This document shows positions 44,614 through 53,406 of a stretch of 64,000 nt of DNA, piece after piece; positions within the stretch are counted from its first letter, which is position 1; each line of letters begins with the position of its first letter. Location of the stretch: the NCBI RefSeq assembly GCF_005222225.1, contig NZ_CP036536.1, positions 2,442,001 through 2,506,000 of the forward strand, read 5' to 3'. A model generated the notes under the pieces. It was not told the origin of the DNA, searched no databases, and saw only the letters and a list, made by a program, of their open reading frames with translations. Origin of the DNA: Salinimonas lutimaris. Lineage in GTDB: Bacteria > Pseudomonadota > Gammaproteobacteria > Enterobacterales > Alteromonadaceae. A program made the translations under genes and the position numbers.

Positions 44614-46026
44614 TCAGAAATAGGTGAGTTTTACCACCCCGCCGCCCATGCGGCGGGCCTGGTATAACACACTGCAGGCTTGTTCATACCAGTCATTGAA
44701 AGTCCAGTTATCCTGCAAGCCAGCCACCCCGGCGGCAATCGTGACAGTAAACCCTTTTTCCTGCGACGCAGCCTCAATACAGGCCAGCAGTCGCTGCGAT
44801 AGCACTCCCGCTTCATCCTGCTCGGTGTGAGGGCACAAAAACACCAGCTGCTCGTTACTCCAGCGAGCAATCACATCGACCTCACGCACTGAAGATAAAC
44901 AGGCTCTGCCCAGACATCGCAATAGGTACTCTTCGGTCTGGCTCCGGGCTGCATCAGTAAACGCTTCGGTATGCAGGATTTCCATAACGACCAGCGAGGT
45001 GGGTGTCTGAAAACGCCGGAAACGTGAAATTTCTTCTTCTGCTTTTAAAATAACATGGTTGCGGTTATACAGACCGGTCACGGTATCGTGATTACTTAAA
45101 AATTCGATGGTGCGGTTTTTTTCCAGCAAAATAGCCTGCAACGATTCAATTTCAGTGGTTTTGGCATTGATACGCCGGGTGATATCCCTAATTGAACGTT
45201 GCCGCCAAAATAGTAAACCGATAACAACAAGCGTCACCAATACCAGTCCGACCACTGGCATCAGATTTTTCACGTGCCTGACCCTGACCTGATTCCAGCG
45301 TTTGAACAGACCTACCCTGCGGCTTTCGGGGATGGCACTGATACCGCCGTTTACCAGCTCAGCCAGGTCGACGTCCGACTGGGCCCTGAACACAAAATGC
45401 AGGGCATCAAACGGCTCTGCCACACCGGCAATTTTAAGCTTTTCGTAATGTTTAAACAGATAGGCGTTGGCGCTTAGCAGCGACCCGACCATCACGTCGA
45501 TTTCACCTTGCTCAAGCGCCTGGTAGCCCTGGTGTTCGGTACTCACCGGCACCAGCTCCACCGCCGGATAATAGCGGGCAATAAATTCATTATGGCGAAA
45601 GTCCCGGACCACCCCCACCCGGCGTCGGCCAATTCCACCATAGCCGTGTAACATCGGCGTATCATTACGGGTTACCAGAATATCAGGAATATCAAACACC
45701 GCCAGAGATTGCTGTAGTTCACTGCGTTCGAGCGGCGCGCTGTCCATCATACTGGCCATACTGCATTTACCGGACTCAAGAAATTCCAGTGACTGCTGCC
45801 AGTTATCGGTGGGAACCACGGTAAAGGTCAGGCCGGTCAGTTCGCCCAGCATCTGCATATAGTCAGCAATCAGGCCAATGTGGGTGTCGTTGCGTACGCC
45901 CTCATAGGGCATCCAGTTTACCGACGCACAATAATCCACATTCACCGGTTGTGCACGGGTATCAGACGGCCAGCAGAGAACCCCTGCCACCACTATCGCT
46001 GATACCATACTTTTCAATGCAAACAC
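44614..46026 (-). CDS. Periplasmic-sensor protein with degenerate GGDEF domain
   Basis: A 470-residue membrane protein. A signal peptide (cleavage near TRA) leads into a bacterial extracellular solute-binding family 3 domain (about 30-250; VDYCASVNWMPYEG, IGLIADYMQMLGELTGL, GVVRDFRHNEFI). One transmembrane helix follows (LMPVVGLVLVTLVVIGLLFW), then a short coiled coil (AKTTEIESLQAILLEKNRTIEFL) and a GGDEF-type domain (about 310-470; HDTVTGLYNRNHV). The active-site GG(D/E)EF is replaced by WSNEQ (in ARWSNEQLVFLC), so cyclase activity is doubtful. It may act as a ligand-controlled c-di-GMP or protein-interaction module. Confidence 0.88.
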   Translation of the reverse strand: MFALKSMVSAIVVAGVLCWPSDTRAQPVNVDYCASVNWMPYEGVRNDTHIGLIADYMQMLGELTGLTFTVVPTDNWQQSLEFLESGKCSMASMMDSAPLERSELQQSLAVFDIPDILVTRNDTPMLHGYGGIGRRRVGVVRDFRHNEFIARYYPAVELVPVSTEHQGYQALEQGEIDVMVGSLLSANAYLFKHYEKLKIAGVAEPFDALHFVFRAQSDVDLAELVNGGISAIPESRRVGLFKRWNQVRVRHVKNLMPVVGLVLVTLVVIGLLFWRQRSIRDITRRINAKTTEIESLQAILLEKNRTIEFLSNHDTVTGLYNRNHVILKAEEEISRFRRFQTPTSLVVMEILHTEAFTDAARSQTEEYLLRCLGRACLSSVREVDVIARWSNEQLVFLCPHTEQDEAGVLSQRLLACIEAASQEKGFTVTIAAGVAGLQDNWTFNDWYEQACSVLYQARRMGGGVVKLTYF

Positions 46027-46117
46027 CTGATTTTCCGTGGCAAAATTATTACCTGAGTATCTATCGTAGGGGCACTATTTGCAATATTACGTGCGCATAA
46101 TCTTATATCATTTGCAC

Positions 46118-46143
46118 AAAAAAGCCCCCTTTGCAGGAGGCTT
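46118..46143 (-). terminator. Rho-independent terminator of the PEP-CTERM gene
   Basis: On the minus strand GCCTCC-TGCAAA-GGGGGC (one mismatch) is followed by six T, about 30 bases past the stop. Confidence 0.75.
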
Positions 46144-46169
46144 ATCATACTGGTTTAAACGGTTTTTGC

Positions 46170-46715
46170 TTAGCTGCGCTGGCGGCGACCAAACAGCAGC
46201 ATACCTATGCCTAACGCTAGAACAGACAGTACTGAAGGCTCAGGAACCAGGGCAAAATCTACATCATCTGCGGTAAAAACATCAATGTCCCCATTTGGAT
46301 AACTAAAGGATACTTCAGTGAACTCCGGGAATGCTTCATCAAAAGAAAATGCAGCCACGATACCTGTTGCCATTGACTCAAAGTCAAAGCTTAAGAAACT
46401 AAACGTCTGACTCAGATCCATGCCGTTGAGCACTACCTCAAAATAATCCATATTATCTGGATCAATCATCTCGCCCAGAAATGAAAAGCTGTTGAGTGAC
46501 AGGATGTCAGGGTCAAATGCCGTGCCTACCTGAGTTGGCTCGAAGAACGGGTCGTTTGCCAGTTTATCGGCGTACGCCATTTCATCAAAATTCAGGCCCA
46601 TACTAAAAAACGTATCGCCGTTAATTTTCACATCCTGGGTGATAATCGCCGCGTTGGCTGACAAAGAACCTAACAGCAAAGCCGCTGCACTGAACATTTT
46701 TACTACATTTTTCAT
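46170..46715 (-). CDS. PEP-CTERM sorting-domain exported protein
   Basis: A 181-residue secreted protein. It has an N-terminal signal peptide (core MFSAAALLLGSLSANA) and a C-terminal PEP-CTERM signal: VPEPS, a hydrophobic helix (VLSVLALGIGMLLFG) and a basic tail (RRQRS). In known systems this tail is recognised and cut by exosortase (XrtA/EpsH). The central part is acidic and without a recognised domain. The start is taken as ATG 46715 (signal peptide begins directly); an in-frame ATG five codons upstream is also possible. It lies 63 bases downstream of the subtilase gene on the same strand. No exosortase gene is in the window. Confidence 0.85.
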   Translation of the reverse strand: MKNVVKMFSAAALLLGSLSANAAIITQDVKINGDTFFSMGLNFDEMAYADKLANDPFFEPTQVGTAFDPDILSLNSFSFLGEMIDPDNMDYFEVVLNGMDLSQTFSFLSFDFESMATGIVAAFSFDEAFPEFTEVSFSYPNGDIDVFTADDVDFALVPEPSVLSVLALGIGMLLFGRRQRS

Positions 46716-46778
46716 TTTTGTGTATTCCATTTTTAATTTTAATAGCGGGGCGCATTGCGCCCCATTTACTTATTATTA

Positions 46779-49700
46779 TTAGTTTTGTAACTCAAGTACC
46801 GTTGTACCCTGCTCGTTACCTTCATCATCAAAGAAGCTGACTGTACCCATGTATACAGTATCTTCCATCAGACCGCGGGTGATAATGTTAACGTTGTTGA
46901 AACGTCCATCCACGGCACGGCGTGAAGAGGTCATTCGAACATTGTTCTGCTTACCGTTAACAATCCATACCAGCTGATCAAACTCAGCCTCACCGCTAGG
47001 TACGGTGTAGCCATGCGTCATCGCAATATAGAAGTCACCGGCACCGGCATTTGCCGCAGGTTCAGGGTTCAGCAGAATCACATCTTCATTTGAAGCAACA
47101 TTCAGCGATGAGCCAACCTGTGCACACGAGTAAGCCACACAGCGATATACGTACAGGTCGATGTCTGCGCCGTCATCATAAACAAACTGATCTCGCAGTG
47201 AGAAGCGCGCCAGTGTCGTGCCTTCAGGCACAGTCCAGGCGGTATAGCTGGTGCCTGCACCTAAGAACTCAAACGAGCTGGCAGGGTCCTGACTGATCGT
47301 ATCGGACGCCAGAATTAACGGTGCCAGACCTGCATAATCGATGCTGGTACTGCCGTTATACTGCATTTCTACCGGGAAGGAAGCACGGCCACGTTTAAGT
47401 TCTTTAGAAATAGACGCGGGAACATCAATCTTCACATCCGGCGTTGGCATAATAGCGATTGGACTGCGTACCACAGTACCATCGGTATTGGTCAGCACCA
47501 GGCCACCAAACACCCACTCACCAATTACCGTATTCGGTGTCTTGTTAAAGGTAATGCCATACGCTGCGCGCATACCAGGCTCAACCACCAGGTTATCAGA
47601 CTCTGTTGGATTGCCCTCACCGTCGTAAGTCACTACCGACACATCCAGCCCTTCCAGACCTTCCAGTGCCACCGTGTAGTTGCCGCCATTACCCGATACG
47701 TCAGTGACCGTACGGAAAACCGTTTGCTCAGAGGCCAGCTCACCAATAGCAATCGACGGGTAGTTCAGCTGTGACGGATCCAGCGAGAAACCGGCAGCCT
47801 GATAGTCAGAACAGGCATAGCCTGACTCGTTGGCCACAAATGAGGTTTCGCCCAGACCACACATAAATGCCATGTAATCAAAGTAACCGGCATCATAAGT
47901 CAGGCCCGGATTCATCGCTTGTACCGGCGCAGCATGCCCTGCTCCAAAATCAAACGGATCAGCTGGTGTTTCACCATCTTCCTTGGTTACACCCTGATAA
48001 GCCGTCGTCATCAGCGCAGATTTAACCTGGGCCGGAGACCATTGCGGATACTGGCCTTTCAATAGCGCAGACATACCGGCAATATGCGGAGAAGACATTG
48101 ACGTACCGCTAAGATACGCCACTTGCTGGCCTTGCTCACCAAACATTGGGGTATCTGTTGTGGCTGCCAGAATACGAACGCCAGGCGCTGTAATATCAGG
48201 TTTGATCACATCCAGGGTTGATGCATTAGGGCCGCGTGATGAGAAGTCAGCCATAATATTGCCCACTTCTTGCTGGTCGATGAAAATAGAGGCGCTTAGC
48301 TCAACATTTACATCAAGTCCATCGCTTAACTGCGCAGCCAGCATATCACCGGCTTCATCACCAATCATCCCGCCAGGGATCTGACCGACAAAATCGCCCC
48401 CTAAGGCGGTTACCGGGTTACCTGCCACGGTATAGACCACCACCGCAGACGCGCCGGACTCAACGGCCCGGGTCACTTTTTGGGTAAAGGCACAGTCACC
48501 ACGTTGAATCAGCGCAATGTTACCGGCCACTTCATCGGCATTCGCCAGTGGTGTAGGCGTTACACCATCGTCATAACAACCACGCAGAGGTTCAGCCAGA
48601 ACCAGCTTGCCGGCTACCGGACCAGTTTCTGACAGAGGCTTGGTTATCGCGCCTTCTACAAAGCTGTAAAGAATAGGATCGCCATTGACAGACGCTTGCA
48701 TGGCGTTGGTTGCACTCACCCCATCATAAGTCGATGCACCTACGGTAGTAACCCACGGCGCTGGTGTGCCAATAGTTTGTTGAACCGGACCTGAGTTACC
48801 GGCAGAAACAGCGACTGACACGCCGGCGTCTGCCGCCCGCAGCATCGCTGAGGTTGACGGATAAGTTAAATCGGTTCGACTGCCGCCAATAGAGAAGTTC
48901 AGTACATCGACCCCATCTACCACAGCCTGATCGATGGCCGCCATGCTGTCAGACGGAAAACAACCGGCCTGATCTTCACCTTGTGGGGTGGTGTAATCAG
49001 AGTTCCAGCATACTTTGTAGGCCGCGACCCGGGCGCGTGGGGCAATCCCTGACATCACGCCAATCTGCGAGCCATTTTTCATAGCCGGTACGCCTTCGTT
49101 ACCTGCAGCAGTACTCGCGGTGTGACTTCCGTGACCATCAGCATCACGGGGGCCGATAAACTCGCCCAGTTCGGTCTGAATGTCGTACACGCTGGCAAAT
49201 GTGTCGCCATAATAGCGGGCACCAATCAGCTTGTTGTTACAACTGAATGTGTCATCTTCACCAGCATCACAGACCCCTTCCCAACCCAGCGCAGCTGGAT
49301 CAGTGTAGGAACCGTCATCGGCAAAGCTTGGATTTTCCGGCGTAATACCGGTATCCAGAATACCCACAACCACGTCATCGCCTTTAATACCCAGTGTATG
49401 CTGACCATCAGCACCGGTCAGGCCTAAAAATTCAGGGGTGTTGGCAGTATCAATGGTAAACATTTCGTCTTCCCAGACACCGGCCACATCCGGATTATTG
49501 CGCAGGGCATCAGCCGCAGACTTAGACATTTGCGCTGCAAAACCGTTAAAGGTGTGCACATAGTTGTGCAGTACCTTCACAGCCCCACCGGCATTGGCAA
49601 TTTCTGTCTGGCGCGCTTTCAGGCGCTTGGTATAAGCCTGTAGTTTTTTGCTCTTGGCGTTATAGCGGTTACCTTTGTTGGCAACCAGCTGGTTGGTGGG

Positions 49701-49922
49701 TACCAGCTCACCAATCTCGCTGGCATAGGTAATACCGGCCGCCTCTTTCATCTGAACGATATACACGCCAGATTGCTTGGTTGCTTTAGTCACCGGACCG
49801 GCTTGTGTGAGTTTCCCTGGATTGGGGACCGAAATCTGATTTCCTGCAATGGCAGCAGGCGCCAGCGAAGCTGATACTGCCAGAGAAACCATGGTTCCCA
49901 ATAGATGTTTCTTAAATGTCAT
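46779..49922 (-). CDS. Secreted S8 (subtilisin-like) serine protease with PA domain
   Basis: A 1047-residue extracellular protease. Order: signal peptide (1-26), inhibitor I9 propeptide (about 50-155, YIVQMKEAAG, VHTFNGFAAQMS), then the S8 catalytic domain with Asp190 (VGILDTG), His264 (DGHGSHTAS) and Ser near 610 (SGTSMSSPH). A protease-associated domain is inserted at about 430-530 (ALIQRGDCAFTQKV). A fibronectin type III-like domain (about 700-800) and a C-terminal beta-rich region follow, with a short WIVNGKQNNVRMTSSRRAVDGRF stretch. The architecture is that of large marine subtilases for protein degradation. Its own 5' region is about 400 bases long. A peptide-uptake partner is not adjacent. 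Confidence 0.95.
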   Translation of the reverse strand: MTFKKHLLGTMVSLAVSASLAPAAIAGNQISVPNPGKLTQAGPVTKATKQSGVYIVQMKEAAGITYASEIGELVPTNQLVANKGNRYNAKSKKLQAYTKRLKARQTEIANAGGAVKVLHNYVHTFNGFAAQMSKSAADALRNNPDVAGVWEDEMFTIDTANTPEFLGLTGADGQHTLGIKGDDVVVGILDTGITPENPSFADDGSYTDPAALGWEGVCDAGEDDTFSCNNKLIGARYYGDTFASVYDIQTELGEFIGPRDADGHGSHTASTAAGNEGVPAMKNGSQIGVMSGIAPRARVAAYKVCWNSDYTTPQGEDQAGCFPSDSMAAIDQAVVDGVDVLNFSIGGSRTDLTYPSTSAMLRAADAGVSVAVSAGNSGPVQQTIGTPAPWVTTVGASTYDGVSATNAMQASVNGDPILYSFVEGAITKPLSETGPVAGKLVLAEPLRGCYDDGVTPTPLANADEVAGNIALIQRGDCAFTQKVTRAVESGASAVVVYTVAGNPVTALGGDFVGQIPGGMIGDEAGDMLAAQLSDGLDVNVELSASIFIDQQEVGNIMADFSSRGPNASTLDVIKPDITAPGVRILAATTDTPMFGEQGQQVAYLSGTSMSSPHIAGMSALLKGQYPQWSPAQVKSALMTTAYQGVTKEDGETPADPFDFGAGHAAPVQAMNPGLTYDAGYFDYMAFMCGLGETSFVANESGYACSDYQAAGFSLDPSQLNYPSIAIGELASEQTVFRTVTDVSGNGGNYTVALEGLEGLDVSVVTYDGEGNPTESDNLVVEPGMRAAYGITFNKTPNTVIGEWVFGGLVLTNTDGTVVRSPIAIMPTPDVKIDVPASISKELKRGRASFPVEMQYNGSTSIDYAGLAPLILASDTISQDPASSFEFLGAGTSYTAWTVPEGTTLARFSLRDQFVYDDGADIDLYVYRCVAYSCAQVGSSLNVASNEDVILLNPEPAANAGAGDFYIAMTHGYTVPSGEAEFDQLVWIVNGKQNNVRMTSSRRAVDGRFNNVNIITRGLMEDTVYMGTVSFFDDEGNEQGTTVLELQN

Positions 49923-50222
49923 TTGCGTCTCCCATCGACACTTTTTTTATAATTTTTGTAGCAGCGCTCCGTCCTTGTGCACTATCCACAGACTTAAGTT
50001 CCTGCTGTTGAGTCGCACACTCTCCTGTGCACTGATACTCAGCGGAGCTAACACGTGTTGGTGAAGTCTGGATCTATTATTATTTTTTAGTGCCAGCCCG
50101 TTTATTATTGTTAAAAGATGGTGACTGACACGTCGAATATGCAAGAGGTAACTCAGAATTGCAATACGTTGATGTGGAAGAATTTTTAAATTTAAGAAAC
50201 GGTTAAGAAAGGACTAGATGTA
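49923..50222 (-). promoter_or_regulatory. Leader/promoter region of the subtilase gene
   Basis: About 300 gene-free bases upstream of the subtilase. It contains a hairpin GCACA-CTCTCC-TGTGC (50015-50030) and the palindrome AACACGTGTT (50050-50059) but no clear -35/-10 pair by eye. A long leader could carry regulation. Confidence 0.35.
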
Positions 50223-50252
50223 AAAAAACCTGACACTATGATCAGGTTTTTT
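50223..50252. terminator. Bidirectional terminator between thiolase and subtilase genes
   Basis: AAAAAACCTGA and TCAGGTTTTTT form a perfect 11-bp stem with an 8-base loop. It ends the thiolase transcript about 70 bases past its stop. Confidence 0.9.
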
Positions 50253-50319
50253 ACAATTAATAACTGTGAAGTCAGACGGTTAGATATTTCCCCCCTGAAA
50301 ACAGTGTGTGCAGGTTTAT

Positions 50320-51495
50320 TTACAGCATTTCAACAGCCAGAGCGACACCTTCGCCACCACCGATACACAGTGATGCGATGCCTTTTTTACCATTTTGCTG
50401 TTTAAGCGCATGTAACAAAGTGACTAAAATTCGCGCACCAGATGCACCAATAGGGTGCCCTAATGCACACGCGCCGCCTTTAATGTTCACTTTGCTTTCT
50501 TCCAGCCCCAGCTTTTTCACTGCCAGCATGGTGACCATGGCAAAGGCTTCGTTGATTTCAAACAAGTCCACATCGGCTTTGGACCAGCCTGCTTTTTCCA
50601 TCACTTTTTCCATCGCGCCTACCGGTGCCAGGGTAAAGTTCTCAGGCTCAATAGAGTGGGTGGCATGAGCCACTACTTTCGCCAGCGGTGCCAGGCCCAG
50701 TTCACTGGCTTTAGACTCACTCATTACCAGTAAGGCTGCAGCACCATCAGAGATGGAGCTGGAGTTAGCCGCCGTGACTGTACCGTCTTTTTTGAACGCA
50801 GGGCGCAGGCTGGGGATTTTTTCAGGGCGAGCATTACCCGGCCCTTCGTCGGTGTCTACGGTAACATCACCCTTACGACCCGAAATAGTCAGCGGAACGA
50901 TTTCATCTTTGAACGTGCCATTGGTAATGGCATCATTGGCTTTAGACAGTGAACTAAGCGCAAATTCGTCCATCTGACCGCGGCTAATACTTTCAGCATC
51001 GGCGGTATCCTGGGCAAAGCAGCCCATCGCCTTGCCATCGTAGGCATTTTCCAGTCCGTCCAGCATCATGTGGTCCAGCACCTGACCATGGCCCATACGA
51101 TAACCGCTGCGTGCTTTTGGCAGCATGTACGGGGCATTACTCATGCTTTCCATACCGCCGGCTACCACTACCTGAGCTGAGCCCGCTTTAATCAGATCAT
51201 GGGCCAGCATGACCGCTTTAAGACCTGAGCCACATACTTTGTTAATTGTGGTCACACCCGCAGACAATGGCAGCTCGGCTTTCAACGATGCCTGCCTTGC
51301 CGGCGACTGACCTAACCCTGCAGGCAGTACACAACCCATCACTACTTCATCGATCTGGCTCACATCAACATGCTCACAGGATGCCTTGATTGCTTCTGCA
51401 CCCAGATCAGTGGCTGTCAGCGCCGCCAGGCTTCCGTTAAACCCACCCATAGGAGTACGTTTCGCCGCTACTATTACTACCGCTTCATTGCTCAT
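50320..51495 (-). CDS. Acetyl-CoA C-acetyltransferase (thiolase II family)
   Basis: A 391-residue degradative/biosynthetic thiolase that interconverts acetoacetyl-CoA and two acetyl-CoA. The nucleophile Cys lies in NKVCGSGLKAV (about 91), the His in CALGHPIGASGARI and the second Cys in SLCIGGGEGVA. The start is ATG 51495, matching the family (SNEAVVIVAAKRTPMGGF); the frame is open 18 codons further into the regulator region. It is divergent from liuR, and the palindromes between them suggest control by LiuR. In context it would finish leucine breakdown by cleaving acetoacetyl-CoA formed from acetoacetate. Confidence 0.93.
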   Translation of the reverse strand: MSNEAVVIVAAKRTPMGGFNGSLAALTATDLGAEAIKASCEHVDVSQIDEVVMGCVLPAGLGQSPARQASLKAELPLSAGVTTINKVCGSGLKAVMLAHDLIKAGSAQVVVAGGMESMSNAPYMLPKARSGYRMGHGQVLDHMMLDGLENAYDGKAMGCFAQDTADAESISRGQMDEFALSSLSKANDAITNGTFKDEIVPLTISGRKGDVTVDTDEGPGNARPEKIPSLRPAFKKDGTVTAANSSSISDGAAALLVMSESKASELGLAPLAKVVAHATHSIEPENFTLAPVGAMEKVMEKAGWSKADVDLFEINEAFAMVTMLAVKKLGLEESKVNIKGGACALGHPIGASGARILVTLLHALKQQNGKKGIASLCIGGGEGVALAVEML

Positions 51496-51613
51496 AATGT
51501 GTTGCCTCAGTGTTAGTTGTACATCGCCCGAATCACAAGTGCAGTGCACTTACGAGGACGGGATAAAGCATACCGTCAAAGAAAAAAAGAAAATGTAACG
51601 GTATGTTGCCATG

Positions 51614-51629
51614 TTGACGTTAACAGTTT
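51614..51629. promoter_or_regulatory. Weak LiuR-type site
   Basis: TTGACGTTAACAGTTT shares the ACGTTAAC core with the strong site at 51657, but only one half is well kept. It is nearest to the thiolase start. Confidence 0.35.
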
Positions 51630-51634
51630 GTTAC

Positions 51635-51650
51635 TTTACCTTAACGTAAT
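51635..51650. promoter_or_regulatory. LiuR-type operator, imperfect
   Basis: TTTACCTTAACGTAAT matches the palindrome TTTACGTTAACGTAAA at 14 of 16 positions and lies 22 bases from the perfect site. Confidence 0.6.
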
Positions 51651-51656
51651 ATGCAA

Positions 51657-51672
51657 TTTACGTTAACGTAAA
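51657..51672. promoter_or_regulatory. LiuR operator, perfect palindrome
   Basis: TTTACGTTAACGTAAA is a perfect 16-bp palindrome that fits the LiuR consensus known for Alteromonadales (from memory: TTTACG, short spacer, CGTAAA). It lies in the thiolase/liuR intergenic region. Confidence 0.75.
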
Positions 51673-51773
51673 CCTGAACAAGTTAATCGTCAACTTACCG
51701 GTATTTTCCGGATACCGGGTTTTGACGAGCCATCAGGATAACTACCAGGCGTACTTCACAGGATTAATGTGTA

Positions 51774-52181
51774 ATGAGTCATCACAATTCTGAACCGACC
51801 TACACCATAGGCGAGCTGGCACGCGAGTTCGATATCACCCCTCGTTCCATTCGCTTTTATGAGGAACAGGCGCTATTGAGTCCATCGCGTACCGGACAAA
51901 ACCGCATCTACTGTATCAAAGACCGCGTCAGGTTAAAGCTAATTTTACGTGGTAAGAGGTTAGGTTTCTCGCTGGCCGAAGTTAAAAACCTGTTCGAACT
52001 GTACGACACCAACCCGGATTCCGCCGTACAGCTGGAAACCATGCTCACTCTGACCGAGCAAAAACGGGCCGTGCTGACCCAGCAGCTGGAAGACATTACC
52101 AGCCTGATGCGTGAGCTTGACGATGTAGAAGCCCGTTGCCGGGAAGAATTAGCCGAACTTAAACGAGGAAACATTGCATGA
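51774..52181 (+). CDS. liuR: MerR-family regulator of leucine/isovalerate catabolism LiuR
   Basis: A 135-residue MerR-type regulator. The N-terminal winged helix-turn-helix ([22 protein letters not shown]) is followed by wing sequences ([33 protein letters not shown]) and a dimerising C-terminal coiled coil ([31 protein letters not shown]) with no metal-binding Cys. It stands first in the liuRABCDE cluster; its stop overlaps the liuA start by 4 bases (ATGA). Palindromes directly upstream indicate autoregulation. The family normally represses in the absence of a branched-chain-derived acyl-CoA ligand; that effector is known from the family, not visible here. Confidence 0.92.
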   Translation: MSHHNSEPTYTIGELAREFDITPRSIRFYEEQALLSPSRTGQNRIYCIKDRVRLKLILRGKRLGFSLAEVKNLFELYDTNPDSAVQLETMLTLTEQKRAVLTQQLEDITSLMRELDDVEARCREELAELKRGNIA

Positions 52182-53347
52182 ACACCCCGTACCCTACTCT
52201 CAATTTTGGCCTGGGCGAAGACATCGATATGTTGCGCGACCAGGTATATCAGTTTGCGCAAAACGAAATTGCGCCGCTGGCCGCCAGGGCAGACGAAGCG
52301 AACCAGTTTCCCAATGAATTATGGCCCAAACTTGGCGACATGGGCCTGTTAGGGGTCACGGTCGCTGAGCAGTTCGGCGGCTCTGATATGGGTTATCTGG
52401 CCCATACCGTCGCGATGGAAGAGATCAGCCGGGCCTCTGCAGGGATTGGCCTGAGCTATGGTGCCCATTCCAATTTGTGCGTGAATCAGATTCATAAAAA
52501 TGGCAGTCAGGAACAAAAAGAAAAGTACCTGCCCAAACTGGTCAGTGGTGAACATGTCGGCGCGCTGGCAATGAGTGAGCCAAATGCCGGTTCAGATGTG
52601 GTCAGCATGAGACTGAGGGCAGAAAAACGCGGTGATGTGTATGTGTTAAACGGCAATAAGATGTGGATCACCAACGGCCCGGATGCCCACACCTTTGTGA
52701 TTTATGCCAAGACCGATGTCAATGCCGGTCCCAAAGGCATCACGGCCTTTATCGTGGAAAAAGATTTTGCCGGATTTTCACAAGCCCAGAAGCTCGACAA
52801 GCTGGGGATGCGCTCTTCCAACACCTGTGAACTGATTTTTCAGGACTGTGAAGTCCCGGCGGCCAATATTCTGGGTAAGGAAGGAGAAGGTGTCAGGGTG
52901 CTGATGAGCGGGCTGGATTATGAACGCCTGGTGCTATCCGGCGGCCCGCTGGGGATCATGCAGGCCTGTATGGATGTAGTGGTTCCCTATATCCACGAAC
53001 GGGAACAGTTTGGCTCGGCGATAGGACAGTTTCAGCTGGTTCAGGGCAAAGTGGCCGACATGTATACCCAGATGAATGCAGCCCGGGCCTATGTGTATGC
53101 GGTAGCCCGCTCTTGCGACCGGGGAGAAACCACGCGCAAAGACGCTGCCGGGGCGATCCTGTATTCGGCTGAACTGGCCACCAAGATGGCGCTGGATACG
53201 ATTCAGCTGCTGGGCGGCAACGGCTACGTTAATGAGTATCCTGCCGGCCGCTTATTAAGAGATGCCAAACTGTATGAAATTGGTGCTGGCACCTCTGAGA
53301 TACGCCGGATGCTGATTGGGCGCGAGTTATTTAAAGAATCTGAATAA
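52178..53347 (+). CDS. liuA: Isovaleryl-CoA dehydrogenase
   Basis: FAD enzyme converting isovaleryl-CoA to 3-methylcrotonyl-CoA in leucine breakdown, 389 residues. Acyl-CoA dehydrogenase marks are [17 protein letters not shown] (FAD), [11 protein letters not shown] and [32 protein letters not shown]. The C-terminal base position typical of other acyl-CoA dehydrogenases is a Gly here (YEIGAGTSE). The catalytic Glu characteristic of isovaleryl-CoA dehydrogenases is in the [14 protein letters not shown] helix, which supports the specific name. Translationally coupled to liuR. Electrons would pass to ETF. Confidence 0.94.
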   Translation: MNTPYPTLNFGLGEDIDMLRDQVYQFAQNEIAPLAARADEANQFPNELWPKLGDMGLLGVTVAEQFGGSDMGYLAHTVAMEEISRASAGIGLSYGAHSNLCVNQIHKNGSQEQKEKYLPKLVSGEHVGALAMSEPNAGSDVVSMRLRAEKRGDVYVLNGNKMWITNGPDAHTFVIYAKTDVNAGPKGITAFIVEKDFAGFSQAQKLDKLGMRSSNTCELIFQDCEVPAANILGKEGEGVRVLMSGLDYERLVLSGGPLGIMQACMDVVVPYIHEREQFGSAIGQFQLVQGKVADMYTQMNAARAYVYAVARSCDRGETTRKDAAGAILYSAELATKMALDTIQLLGGNGYVNEYPAGRLLRDAKLYEIGAGTSEIRRMLIGRELFKESE

Positions 53348-53406
53348 CCCCGTGTACAGCGCATCATCAGGTGCGCTGAATTTTTATTGTTTTTCAGGAG
53401 GGACCC

